A stretch of DNA of 34,130 nucleotides from Alphaproteobacteria bacterium UBA6038 (lineage in GTDB: Bacteria > Pseudomonadota > Alphaproteobacteria > Micropepsales > Micropepsaceae), in assembly GCA_002429315.1 (NCBI GenBank), contig DIZC01000044.1, forward strand, positions 1 through 34,130, in the 5' to 3' direction. Position 1 is the stretch's first letter; every line of letters begins with the position of its first letter. The notes under the pieces were generated by a model. That model did no database searches and was not told the origin of the DNA. It worked only from the letters and a program-made list of their open reading frames with translations. The position numbers and the translations under genes are program-made. This document shows positions 23,502-31,478 of the stretch, piece after piece.

Positions 23502-23648
23502 ACCCTCCCCCTGGAGGGAGGGTCAAAATTTGCGAACGCAGTGAAGCAAATTTTGGGGAGGGGTGAGACTTCCTCGGTGGGATTGACCCCTCCCCGAAAA
23601 ATCTTCCGCTTCGCTTCAGATTTTTCGACCCTCCCTCAAGGGGAGGGT
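23502..23648. repeat. Double-unit covarying repeat, copy 1
   Basis: Two ~63-base units in inverted orientation. A unit is ACCCTCCCCTTGAGGGAGGG, TCG, a variable hairpin, and CGGGGAGGGGT. Here the left variable stem is AAAATTTGC/GCAAATTTT and the right is AAAAATCT/AGATTTTT. It lies between the convergent PfpI-like and SDR genes, where it could end both transcripts. Confidence 0.85.
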
Positions 23649-23657
23649 GTGCTGGGA

Positions 23658-24338
23658 CTACACTCTTCCACTTATCGGGATCAGCGCGCCGGTGATGTCG
23701 GCGGCCGCATCCGACAACAGGAACGCAATCAGCTCCGCGATCGCCTCCGGCTTCACCCATTTGGAGAAATCGGCTTTCGGCATGTCGGCGCGGTTGGCGG
23801 GCGTGTCGATGATCGACGGCAGCACCGCGTTCACGGTGATGCCGCTCGCCTTCATCTCTTCCGACAGCGCTTCGGTCAGTTTCGCCACGCCGGCCTTCGA
23901 CGCGGCATAGGCGCCCATGCCGGCAGCGGCTTTGGTCGCCGCACCGGCGCCGATATTCACGATGCGTCCGCCGCCGTTCGCCATCAGATGCGGCAGCGCC
24001 GCCTTCGACGCGCACACCGCCGTCTTCAGATTCACCGAATAGAGAAGGTCCCACGTCGCCACATCGCCGTCGGCCAGCGTCTCCCAGCGGAACGCTCCCG
24101 CCGCGTTCACAAGCCCGTAAAGCCCGCCGAGCAGCGTCACCGCAGAATCGATCGCCGCCCTGGCTGCTTCCGGATCGGCGAGATCGACGCCGCCGAAGCC
24201 GACGGCGTCCCACTGCAGCTTGGGCGCACGGTCGATCGCCGCTACCGTCGCGCCGGCCGCGCGCAACCGCTGCACCACGGCGGCGCCCAGCGCGCCGAAC
24301 CCGCCGGTGACGATGCACCCTTTGCCCGCGAGGTTCAT
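23658..24338 (-). CDS. SDR family oxidoreductase, atypical active site
   Basis: A 226-residue Rossmann-fold protein with the cofactor motif TGGFGALG, the structural NAAG, and Y-A-A-S-K in GMGAYAASKAG. The Ser that normally lies 13 residues before the catalytic Tyr is Ala here (VNIGAGAATKAAAGMG). Similar sequences in other genomes share this, so it is a subfamily trait rather than a mutation, and the enzyme may use Thr or water instead, or be non-oxidoreductive. Asp37-like acidic residue in AIDRAPK suggests NAD(H). It is convergent with the PfpI-like gene. Confidence 0.87.
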   Translation of the reverse strand: MNLAGKGCIVTGGFGALGAAVVQRLRAAGATVAAIDRAPKLQWDAVGFGGVDLADPEAARAAIDSAVTLLGGLYGLVNAAGAFRWETLADGDVATWDLLYSVNLKTAVCASKAALPHLMANGGGRIVNIGAGAATKAAAGMGAYAASKAGVAKLTEALSEEMKASGITVNAVLPSIIDTPANRADMPKADFSKWVKPEAIAELIAFLLSDAAADITGALIPISGRV

Positions 24339-24353
24339 ATTGCCAGACTACCT

Positions 24354-24378
24354 CCCTCTCCCCCTATGGGGGAGAGGG
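24354..24378. repeat. 11-bp perfect hairpin in the SDR 5' region
   Basis: CCCTCTCCCCC-TAT-GGGGGAGAGGG is a perfect 11-base stem with a three-base loop, 16 bases upstream of the SDR start, followed by the half-related AGAGGGTGAGGGGG. It is a fourth type of palindromic intergenic repeat and would form in the SDR leader RNA. Confidence 0.75.
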
Positions 24379-24433
24379 ATAGAGGGTGAGGGGGCAGCAG
24401 AAATCAGAAGCGCAACTTCAATCGGTTATTGCA

Positions 24434-24577
24434 ACCCTCCCCTTGAGGGAGGGTCGAGAAATTCGAGAGCAGGGAGAATTTCTCGGGGAGGGGTCACATT
24501 CCGAACGGCATTTACCCCTCCCCGAAATTTGCTTCACTGTCGCTCCGCAAATTTCGACCCTCCCTCAAGGGGAGGGT
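24434..24577. repeat. Double-unit covarying repeat, copy 2
   Basis: Same layout as copy 1. The left variable stem is AGAAATTC/GAATTTCT and the right is AAATTTGC/GCAAATTT. Outer arms are conserved. It lies in the divergent region between the SDR and crotonase genes, so here it cannot be a shared terminator. Confidence 0.85.
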
Positions 24578-24622
24578 CTGTTGATGCTTGTCGACTCAAT
24601 TCGGGGGAGCTGAAGTAACGCA

Positions 24623-25456
24623 ATGGCCGACGAACCCTTGCTGCTCATCGACGGTCCGCGGCCTTCCGTGCGGCGGTTCACCCTCAACCGCCCCGAAAAG
24701 CGCAACGCGCTATCCAACAACCTCCGCAGCCAAATCTTCGCCGCGCTGGAAGAAGCCGACCGCGACGACACGGTGCGCGTCACCATCATCCGCGGCGCCG
24801 GCGCCTGCTTCTCCGCCGGCTACGATCTTGCGCCCGATGCCGCGCGGCAGCCTCTCCCGTTCCACACCGCCGCCGGCGCCGGCCAGTGGGCGCGGCATGT
24901 GGTGGAGGGCTGCTTTCGCATCTGGGATCTCGCCAAGCCGGCGATCGCGCAGGTCCACGGCTGGTGCCTGGCGGGCGGTTCGGAGCTCGCCACGTCTTGC
25001 GATCTCGTCTACGTCGCCGAGGATGCGCAGATCGGCTATCCGCCGGTGCGCATGATGAGCCCGCCCGACAACCAGTTTCACGCCTGGCTGTGCGGCTTGC
25101 GTCCCGCCATGGAGATGATGCTGACGGGCGACGCCATCGGCGGGGCGGAAGCGGTGCGCGTGGGCTTCGCCAATCGCGCGTTTCCGGCGGAGCAGCTGGA
25201 AGAGCAGGTGCTCGCGATTGCCGAGCGCGTCGCCAAAATCCCCACCGACGTGCAGCAGATGAACAAGCGGTCGGTGCATCGCGCCATGGAGATCATGGGA
25301 TTGCGCGCGGCGATCCGGGCCGGCACGGAAATCCAGGCGCTGGCGCTCACCACCGCCAGCTCGCGCGCCACCTTCGCCAAATTCCGCGATGGGGTGACGG
25401 GCGCGCTCGACGCGCGCGACCGCGCCTTCGGCGACTACCGCACGAAAAAGGACTGA
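24623..25456 (+). CDS. Enoyl-CoA hydratase/isomerase (crotonase) family protein
   Basis: A 277-residue crotonase. The oxyanion-hole segments FSAGYDL and CLAGGSELATSCDL are present, and the Glu of GGSELA matches the first catalytic Glu of classical hydratases. The second catalytic Glu, normally in PExxxG, is replaced: the sequence is YPPVRMMSPPDNQFHAW. A standard hydratase is therefore unlikely; isomerase, hydrolase or lyase chemistry on an acyl-CoA is possible. It is divergent from the SDR gene, with the repeat copy 2 between, and ends 57 bases before the next gene. Confidence 0.85.
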   Translation: MADEPLLLIDGPRPSVRRFTLNRPEKRNALSNNLRSQIFAALEEADRDDTVRVTIIRGAGACFSAGYDLAPDAARQPLPFHTAAGAGQWARHVVEGCFRIWDLAKPAIAQVHGWCLAGGSELATSCDLVYVAEDAQIGYPPVRMMSPPDNQFHAWLCGLRPAMEMMLTGDAIGGAEAVRVGFANRAFPAEQLEEQVLAIAERVAKIPTDVQQMNKRSVHRAMEIMGLRAAIRAGTEIQALALTTASSRATFAKFRDGVTGALDARDRAFGDYRTKKD

Positions 25457-25513
25457 ATACGGATGCTGTCACCAAATTCCCGGGCTATTGTCACCAGGGA
25501 AATGGGGCATCGC

Positions 25514-26023
25514 ATGTCACTCTCCGACCTTGCCGCCATCGGCAGCTTCGTCAGCGGCGTAGCCGTTCTTGCTTCACTCATTTTTGTCGGATTCCAGCTG
25601 AGGCAAAACACGAAGGCGATCAGAGCTGAAGCGTCACAGGCTCACGCACAGAATTGGCAACAGATAACGATGCAAATTGCCGGCAGCATCGATGCCGCGC
25701 GAATTTGGCGGCTGGGACTCAATGACATTGAATCCCTGACGGACGACGAGCGGGTTCAGTTTTACGCATTTGCCGGTGCCATGCTGCGCTTCTTTGAAGG
25801 TGCCCGCCTGCAATGGCGGCACGGGCAGCTCGACAAAGAGCACTGGCACAACGTTGAAAACACGGCGGCCGATTTTGCGGCGGAGCCCGGCTTCAGGGCT
25901 TATTGGGCCGTGCGCCACCATTGGCTCTCACCGGGGTTTCAGCAGTGGTATGAGTCGCTTTCACAACAGCGGGTTCAGGATCTTTACAGCAAGCCCCGAC
26001 AAGCAGCGAACTCCGGGACATGA
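25514..26023 (+). CDS. Hypothetical membrane-anchored protein
   Basis: A 169-residue protein with one N-terminal transmembrane helix (SFVSGVAVLASLIFVGFQL) and a soluble helical domain that has several Trp/His residues (ARIWRLGLNDIESLTDDE, RHHWLSPGFQQWYESLS). Similar proteins beginning with MSLSDLAAIGSF are frequent in alpha- and gammaproteobacteria without known function. ATGs at 25463, 25502 and 25514 are possible; the last follows GGGG by five bases and gives the usual N-terminus. Its stop overlaps the next start (ATGA), so translation is coupled. Confidence 0.75.
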   Translation: MSLSDLAAIGSFVSGVAVLASLIFVGFQLRQNTKAIRAEASQAHAQNWQQITMQIAGSIDAARIWRLGLNDIESLTDDERVQFYAFAGAMLRFFEGARLQWRHGQLDKEHWHNVENTAADFAAEPGFRAYWAVRHHWLSPGFQQWYESLSQQRVQDLYSKPRQAANSGT

Positions 26024-26655
26024 TGAACCAGCTCGGATTTGTATCTTCAGTATCTCTGTTCGTTATCGGCTTGCTCTACCTGCTGGTTGGCATCATCGGC
26101 GTCGTGAGAACGGGGTTTTCGCATCCAATAGTCGATCCGATTCTTGCGGTCATGGAACTGATCACGTTTCTCGCTGCACCTCTCGCTGTAAGCGCGATGG
26201 CAGCAGTTCACACGCGAACGCCGGTCAATCGAAACACCTACAGCTTGGTCGCACTCATCTTCATGGCTCTCATGGCGGGGCTAACGATGAGCGTTCATTT
26301 TGTAGAACTGACGGCATTTCGACAGACAGGTTCGCGGGGACTGATATGGCCCTCGGTTCCGTATGCGCTGGAGCTGCTTGCATGGGACCTATTTCTGGGT
26401 GTCTCGTTACTTTTCGCGGCGCGTGCGTTGAAGGCCGAAGGTGCTGAGGGCCGTGTGCGACTCGGCATGTTGATCGCCGGCTCTCTCTGCGTTGCAGGGA
26501 TCTGCGGCCCCGCACTCGGTGACATGCGATTCCAATTTGTTGCGGTCGCGGGTTACGCCGTCGTATTGCCGATCGTTTTCTTGGCGTTGGCATTGCTCTT
26601 TAAACGGGACTTTCAGCGCCACCGGCGTCTCCAGGGTGACCGAAGCGCCGGGTAG
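26020..26655 (+). CDS. Hypothetical polytopic membrane protein
   Basis: A 211-residue protein with about six hydrophobic segments (VSLFVIGLLYLLVGIIGVV, LITFLAAPLAVSAMA, LVALIFMALMAGLTMSV, LLAWDLFLGVSLLFAA, LIAGSLCVAGICGPA, VLPIVFLALALLF), a charged C-terminus, and no enzyme motif. It overlaps the upstream gene by four bases, which suggests a two-gene unit of an anchored and an integral membrane protein. Base composition of both genes is a little richer in AT than the surroundings. Confidence 0.72.
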   Translation: MMNQLGFVSSVSLFVIGLLYLLVGIIGVVRTGFSHPIVDPILAVMELITFLAAPLAVSAMAAVHTRTPVNRNTYSLVALIFMALMAGLTMSVHFVELTAFRQTGSRGLIWPSVPYALELLAWDLFLGVSLLFAARALKAEGAEGRVRLGMLIAGSLCVAGICGPALGDMRFQFVAVAGYAVVLPIVFLALALLFKRDFQRHRRLQGDRSAG

Positions 26656-26732
26656 ATAGCGGGACGATATGCAAATCCGACCCGCATCCGGTGTATCCAA
26701 TAGCCACCTCCCCTCTTGCGCCTCCAGGCCAG

Positions 26733-27035
26733 ATGTTCTCCAATCGTTCTATGAAGGCGCGGTGGACCAGGTGGCAGGGCGGGCATGGCGCGGTCCATGC
26801 CTACAGCCTCGAGATCGGCAACCTGATCAACGCCAGCATCCAGTTGAAGGCGACGTCTCGGCAGTGGGAGGTCCGGCTCAATCAAGAGCATCTGGGCGAC
26901 TACGATTCCCCCGAAGAGGCCCTCCGGCGCGCGGAGGAATGCGTCCGGGATTACGCCCGCGATTTCATCGAGGACTGGACGATCTGGACGGCGAGCCAGC
27001 GCGCGGGAGCCCGGATGCCGAAGGGCTGGTGGTAG
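26733..27035 (+). CDS. Hypothetical 100-residue protein
   Basis: The frame carries a plausible compact sequence: MKARWTRWQGGHGAVHAYSL, WEVRLNQEHLGDYDSPEEAL, then charged helices up to RMPKGWW. The pattern of a tryptophan-rich strand pair followed by a helix resembles small alphaproteobacterial proteins related to phage-like or AP2-like modules, but this is uncertain. No clear ribosome-binding site marks the start; GTG 26691 or ATG 26751 are alternatives. Confidence 0.55.
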   Translation: MFSNRSMKARWTRWQGGHGAVHAYSLEIGNLINASIQLKATSRQWEVRLNQEHLGDYDSPEEALRRAEECVRDYARDFIEDWTIWTASQRAGARMPKGWW

Positions 27036-27058
27036 CGAAAAAAAACCTCCGGCCAAGC

Positions 27059-27086
27059 TTGACGCCGCCCACAATGTTCCTATAAT
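27059..27086 (+). promoter_or_regulatory. Near-consensus sigma-70 promoter with leaderless start
   Basis: TTGACG (27059-27064), a 16-base spacer, and TATAAT (27081-27086). The ATG of the next ORF is at 27093, seven bases after the -10, exactly where transcription would begin, and there is no ribosome-binding site. The mRNA would thus be leaderless, a type common in alphaproteobacteria such as Caulobacter. Confidence 0.65.
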
Positions 27087-27092
27087 GTTCTA

Positions 27093-27900
27093 ATGGATAC
27101 TGCGGAAGTGAGCCGCGCCCTGGAGGAGCATCTCCGGGCGCAACTGACATTGCTGGAGGCATGCCAAAACCGGGCGATGGCGGCACTGCCGGCGGGACAC
27201 CCGGACCGGTGCTCCGCCTGGCTGGGTCATGTCATCCGCATCAGCAACGCCATGGCCGCGACCGGGGGCGCCTTCGCCGGTCTGCGGGATGCCGGCAGCG
27301 GCACTGCCATCCCCTTCCTCGCCTGTCCTCGTCTGCCCGCTTTGCCCGTTCTGCCGGGGGAGGGCCCCCCTCCCCCCTCTCAAATCCGCAAAACAACTCC
27401 AGGCGGAATTTTCAATGTACTCAGCGGCTTACAGGAGCACACTTCCCTATCCTCCCCCGCTTGCGGGGGAGGTGCCGAATGCGAGCGAAGCGAGCATGAG
27501 GCGGAAGGGGCATTGGTGGCATTCCCCCTACCGCCTCCCCCGCAACAAGTGCGGGCTCGGCACCTCCCCCGTGAACGGGGGAGGATAAGAGGCGCAGCGG
27601 TCGCGCCTCGAGCGGAGCGCCAGCGGGTGAAGTCCAAAGGCGGGGCGCCGAGGGGGAACCGCAATGCGCAGACCTCCGGCTGCCACACCGCCGCGTTCCG
27701 GGAATTCGGCCGCGCCCTGAGGGCCTACTCCCGCGTGCTCCGCACGCAGCTCGATCTGCTGGCGAAAATTCTGCCCCGGCAACCCCGGCGCGTGCTCTAT
27801 CTCATCGAGACGCCGACGCGCTGCTATGCGCGGATTCTGCGGAAGGCCCGCCCGCGCGCCGCGCACTATCGCGACACCGCAGCCGGCCACTCCTCATTCG
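27093..27900 (+). CDS. Leaderless hypothetical ORF containing an in-frame REP element; 3' end unresolved
   Basis: The N-terminal ~70 residues look coding and helical (VSRALEEHLRAQLTLLEACQ, SAWLGHVIRISNAMA). Next comes low-complexity Pro-rich sequence, then a REP element (27448-27587) read through in frame, then KGGAPRGNRNAQTSGCHTAA and AFREFGRALRAYSRVLRTQL. The GGAPRGNRNA signature is typical of small alphaproteobacterial proteins of unknown function that pair it with such an N-terminal helical part. So one gene was probably invaded in its linker by the REP without losing frame. The frame has no stop before it runs through the aldehyde dehydrogenase gene; a stop one base out of frame at 27901 hints at a frameshift, so it may be a pseudogene. 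Confidence 0.45.
27448..27587. repeat. REP-like palindrome (CCTCCCCCG family)
   Basis: Terminal inverted repeats TATCCTCCCCCG and CGGGGGAGGATA are perfect. Each half has a G-rich hairpin (CCTCCCCCGCTTGCGGGGGAGG), TGCCGA, a variable hairpin, then GAGGCGG(A/T)AGGGG. The variable stems differ (ATGC/GCAT on the left, CCCGC/GCGGG on the right) yet both pair. The layout matches the covarying repeats elsewhere in the window although the sequence differs. Confidence 0.85.
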
Positions 27901-27972
27901 TGATTGGCCGCTCCAACGCCAGCGCGTATACTAGCGCGAGCCTATTCCCGAAAACGCGCGAAGGAGCCAGCC

Positions 27973-29400
27973 ATGCTGAACAAGCTGCAATTCTACATCG
28001 ACGGCAAATGGGTGGATCCCGTCACGCCGAAGACCCACGAAGTGATCGATCCTTCCAACGAGGAGCCGTTCGCCCGCATCAGCCTCGGCTCGAAGGCCGA
28101 CGTCGACAAGGCGGTGGCGGCGGCGAAGCGCGCATTCCCGGCATGGTCGCGCACCACCAAAGAACAGCGTCTCGCCCTCATGCAGAAGATCGTCGAGACC
28201 TACCAGAAGCGGTATCCGGAATTTGTCGAGACCATCAGCCGCGAAATGGGCGCACCGCTGTCGCTGTCGAAGAACGCGCAGGCCGCCATGGGCATCGCGC
28301 ATTTCTCGCAGGCGATGAAGGTGCTGAAGGATTTCGAGTTCGTGAAGCCGCAAGGCGCCACCGCCGTCTGCTACGAGCCGGTGGGCGTCGTCGGCATGAT
28401 CACGCCGTGGAACTGGCCCATCAACCAGATCGCGTGCAAGGTCGCCCCGGCGCTGGCCGCAGGCTGCACCATGGTGCTGAAGCCGTCGGAAGTCGCGCCG
28501 CTGAACGCGATCCTCATGGCGGAGGTGCTCGACGAGGCTGGCGTGCCGCCCGGCGTGTTCAATCTCGTCAATGGCGACGGCCCCACGGTGGGCCAGGCGA
28601 TGAGCGCCCACCCCGATATCGACATGATGTCGTTCACCGGCTCGACCCGCGCCGGCATCGCGGTGGCGAAGGCCGCAGCCGACACGGTGAAGCGGGTGGC
28701 GCAGGAGCTTGGCGGCAAATCCGCCAACATCATCCTGGACGACGCCGATCTGCAGAAGGCGGTGGTGGGCGGGGTGATGAACATGTTCTCGAACTCCGGC
28801 CAGTCGTGCAATGCGCCGAGCCGCATGTTCGTGCCGCGGGACAAGCAGGATGAAGCCGCGCAGATCGCCAAGGCCACGGCCGAGAAGGTGAAGGTCGGCG
28901 ATCCGTTCGCCGAAGGCACCCAACTTGGGCCGGTGGTGAGCGAAGTCCAGTACAACAAGATCCAGGGCCTCATCCAGAAAGGCATCGACGAAGGCGCCAC
29001 TTTGGTGACCGGCGGTGTCGGGCGGCCGGAAGGCGTCAACCGCGGCTATTACGTGCGGCCGACGGTGTTCGCCAACGTGACGAACGACATGACCATCGCG
29101 CGCGAGGAAATCTTCGGACCGGTGCTGTCGATCCTGCCGTACGATTCCGAAGAGCAGGCGATCGAGCAGGCGAACGATACGCCCTATGGTTTGTCCGGCT
29201 ATGTGCAGTCCGGCTCGATCGAGCACGCCCGCGCGGTCGCGGCGCGCTTGCGCACCGGCAACGTGCACCTGAACGGCGCCAGCGTGGACCTCAACGCGCC
29301 GTTCGGCGGCTACAAGCAGTCCGGCACCGGGCGCGAATGGGGCGAGTTCGGCTTCGAGGAATTCCTCGAGGTGAAAGCCGTGATGGGCTACGCGGCCTAG
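27973..29400 (+). CDS. Aldehyde dehydrogenase family protein
   Basis: A 475-residue NAD(P)+-dependent aldehyde dehydrogenase. The catalytic Cys is C279 in SGQSCNAPSRM; the general base Glu is E245 in QELGGKSANI; the conserved Asn is in TPWNWPINQ; and EEIFGPVLSILPYDSEE with NGASVDLNAPFGGYKQSGTG closes the cofactor region. Length and motifs are those of the betaine/aromatic aldehyde group, and the substrate cannot be narrowed. AAGGAG at 27961-27966 supports the ATG at 27973. A covarying repeat follows directly. Confidence 0.93.
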   Translation: MLNKLQFYIDGKWVDPVTPKTHEVIDPSNEEPFARISLGSKADVDKAVAAAKRAFPAWSRTTKEQRLALMQKIVETYQKRYPEFVETISREMGAPLSLSKNAQAAMGIAHFSQAMKVLKDFEFVKPQGATAVCYEPVGVVGMITPWNWPINQIACKVAPALAAGCTMVLKPSEVAPLNAILMAEVLDEAGVPPGVFNLVNGDGPTVGQAMSAHPDIDMMSFTGSTRAGIAVAKAAADTVKRVAQELGGKSANIILDDADLQKAVVGGVMNMFSNSGQSCNAPSRMFVPRDKQDEAAQIAKATAEKVKVGDPFAEGTQLGPVVSEVQYNKIQGLIQKGIDEGATLVTGGVGRPEGVNRGYYVRPTVFANVTNDMTIAREEIFGPVLSILPYDSEEQAIEQANDTPYGLSGYVQSGSIEHARAVAARLRTGNVHLNGASVDLNAPFGGYKQSGTGREWGEFGFEEFLEVKAVMGYAA

Positions 29401-29410
29401 TGCAGAATCC

Positions 29411-29558
29411 ACCCTCCCCTTGAGGGAGGGTCGGAATTTGCACGCGAAGCGAAGCAAATTTCGGGGAGGGGTCATTGGTCGATATCCGTGAATTGACCCC
29501 TCCCCGAAAACTCTTCCGCTTCGCTTCAGAGTTTTCGACCCTCCCTCAAGGGGAGGGT
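29411..29558. repeat. Double-unit covarying repeat, copy 3
   Basis: Same layout as copies 1 and 2. The left variable stem is GAATTTGC/GCAAATTT with one G-T pair; the right is AAAACTCT/AGAGTTTT. Placed between the aldehyde dehydrogenase stop and the amidohydrolase start, 23 bases from that ATG, both genes on the plus strand. Confidence 0.85.
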
Positions 29559-29581
29559 GGGATTGAGTGCGGCGTGCTGCG

Positions 29582-30802
29582 ATGAGGAAACGCACGCTTC
29601 TGATTCCCGATCGGGTTTGGACGGACGGCGAAATCCATCGCGGCTGGTGCGTGCTCGTCGAAGGGGAACGGCTTGCCGCCGTCAGCACGCGACCGTCCAT
29701 CGGCGACGTCAGCGATTGCGAGACCATCGCGCTTCCCGGCGCGACCTTGCTGCCTGGGCTGATAGACCTGCATTCGCACCTGTTCCTGCACCCCTACAAT
29801 GAAACATCATGGGACGATCAGGTTCTCAAAGAGACGGAGGCGTATCGCACCGCCCGCGCCGTCCGTCATGCGGAAGCGACGTTGCTGGCGGGCTTCACCA
29901 CCTTGCGCGATCTCGGCACCGAAGGCGCCGGCTACGCCGATGTGTCGCTCAAGCGCGCCATCGAAGACGGCATCGTTAAAGGCCCGCGACTCTTCGTGGC
30001 GGGGCGCGCGATTGTCGCCACCGGTTCATACGGTCCTGCGCGGCGCAACTACCGTACCGATTGCTGCTTCCCGCAAGGCGCGCTGGAAGCGAGCGGCGTC
30101 GATGAGGTGGTGCGGGCGGTTCGGCTGGAAGCGGCGCACGGCGCGGACTGGATCAAACTGTACGGCGACTATCGCACCGGTCCCAATGGCGAAACGCGGC
30201 CCACCTTCTCGCAGGAGGAAATGAACGCTGCGGTTGCGACCGCGCACGATCTCGGCCGCCCGGTCGCGGTGCACGCGATGACCGACGAAGCAATGCAGCG
30301 TGCCGCGCGCGCGGGCGTGCAGACCATCGAGCACGGCTACGGCGGCAGCCGCGAGACGTTTGCGCTGATGCGCGAGAAGGGCGTCGCGTTTCTGCCGACG
30401 CTCACGGTTAGCGAGGCGCTGAGCGAATATTTCCGCGGCTATGTGCCGGGCGAATCCGACCCGACCGAGAGCATGCAGATGGCGGCGCGGGGCTTCCGCA
30501 ACGCGCGCGCCGAAGGCGTGACCATCGGCTGCGGCAGCGATGTCGGTCCGTTCCCGCACGGCGAAAATGCGCGCGAGCTCGCCTGGATGGTGCGACTCGG
30601 CATGACGCCGGCTGAAGCGCTTACCGCCGCCACCACGGTGAACGCGCGCATTCTCGGCCGGGAGAATGAACTCGGGAAGATCGAGCCCGGGTTCCTAGCC
30701 GACCTGATCGCCGTTGCCGGCGATCCAGCTGCTGATATCGCCGTGCTGAAGCAGGTTTCATTGGTGATGAAGAACGGCGCGATCGTCCGTGCGCCAATTT
30801 GA
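29582..30802 (+). CDS. Metal-dependent amidohydrolase (imidazolonepropionase/prolidase-like)
   Basis: A 406-residue amidohydrolase-superfamily enzyme. The metal ligands are visible: H-x-H in LIDLHSHLFL, the carboxylated Lys in DWIKLYGDY, His in VAVHAMTDEA and IEHGYGG, and the Asp in CGSDVGPFPHG. The sequence MTPAEALTAATTVNARILG and GFLADLIAVAGDP is typical of the imidazolonepropionase-like/Xaa-Pro dipeptidase branch. I use the ATG at 29582; the GTG at 29567 is possible, and neither has a strong ribosome-binding site because the repeat occupies that space. Confidence 0.88.
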   Translation: MRKRTLLIPDRVWTDGEIHRGWCVLVEGERLAAVSTRPSIGDVSDCETIALPGATLLPGLIDLHSHLFLHPYNETSWDDQVLKETEAYRTARAVRHAEATLLAGFTTLRDLGTEGAGYADVSLKRAIEDGIVKGPRLFVAGRAIVATGSYGPARRNYRTDCCFPQGALEASGVDEVVRAVRLEAAHGADWIKLYGDYRTGPNGETRPTFSQEEMNAAVATAHDLGRPVAVHAMTDEAMQRAARAGVQTIEHGYGGSRETFALMREKGVAFLPTLTVSEALSEYFRGYVPGESDPTESMQMAARGFRNARAEGVTIGCGSDVGPFPHGENARELAWMVRLGMTPAEALTAATTVNARILGRENELGKIEPGFLADLIAVAGDPAADIAVLKQVSLVMKNGAIVRAPI

Positions 30803-30889
30803 GAATACACAAATGATCCGAAACCGGCTGCCCCAAGGCCGCATTCCCAATTCTGTAGAGGGGCATCACGCGAACAGGAGTTCGGCTCG

Positions 30890-31339
30890 ATGTCCATAGC
30901 CCAGCATGTTTCCAGGCAGATTGCGCTCCTGGCCACGGCCGTCGCCGCTCTCGGTTTGGCGGCTTCGGCAGCACCAGTGCAGGAGTACGGTTCCTATGAT
31001 CAGGGACCGGGTTATTACGGGCCGCCGCCGGAAGAAGTCATCATCCAGGCGCCGCGCTATCGCGCACCGGAGCGCAGCACCATCGGCGCGCCGATCGAGA
31101 ACGTCGCCATGTCCCGCGCCGTTCGCTTCGACGATCTCGATCTGCGAACGGCATGGGGTGCGCACGCCTTGCGGGAGCGGATCCGGTACACGGCCCGCAG
31201 ATTGTGCAACCGCATGGACTTTGCCTATCCGATTTCCACCTCCGACAGTCCACCTTGCTATCGGACGGCTCTTGAGGACGGGATGGCGCAGGCCGATGCC
31301 GCCATCGCAGAGGCGCGCGGATACGCGAACGCGTACTAG
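30890..31339 (+). CDS. UrcA family protein, exported
   Basis: A 149-residue protein with a signal peptide (basic start, core ALLATAVAALGLAASAAP) and the UrcA core VRFDDLDLRTAWGAHALRER, then RYTARRLCNRMDF and the paired Cys in SDSPPCYRTALEDGM. UrcA proteins are small periplasmic proteins of alphaproteobacteria such as Caulobacter and sphingomonads; their function is not known. The N-terminal third after the signal is rich in Gly/Tyr/Pro. It precedes glgP by 139 bases. Confidence 0.82.
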   Translation: MSIAQHVSRQIALLATAVAALGLAASAAPVQEYGSYDQGPGYYGPPPEEVIIQAPRYRAPERSTIGAPIENVAMSRAVRFDDLDLRTAWGAHALRERIRYTARRLCNRMDFAYPISTSDSPPCYRTALEDGMAQADAAIAEARGYANAY

Positions 31340-31478
31340 CTAAAGGTTGACTTGCTTCCGGCGGGTATGCTGATTCCGCCCCTCTCCGCCGGCCTGGTCA
31401 TCCGTTATCCCGCGAATTCGTGCGCGAGATGGCGGACGGGTTGGCGGAGCCTATCGTCGTCCGCTCAGAAGAGCCGCC

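Noticed and set aside
23502..29558. CRISPR array
   Set aside because: The repeats are kilobases apart, palindromic and paired in inverted units, with no regular spacers or cas genes.
27931..29727. 598-residue minus-strand frame over the aldehyde dehydrogenase
   Set aside because: Antisense of a gene with intact catalytic Cys and Glu; no recognisable domain.
31347..31375. TTGACT-N17-CTGATT as the glgP promoter
   Set aside because: The -35 is good but the -10 is poor, and closer -10 candidates have wrong spacing.
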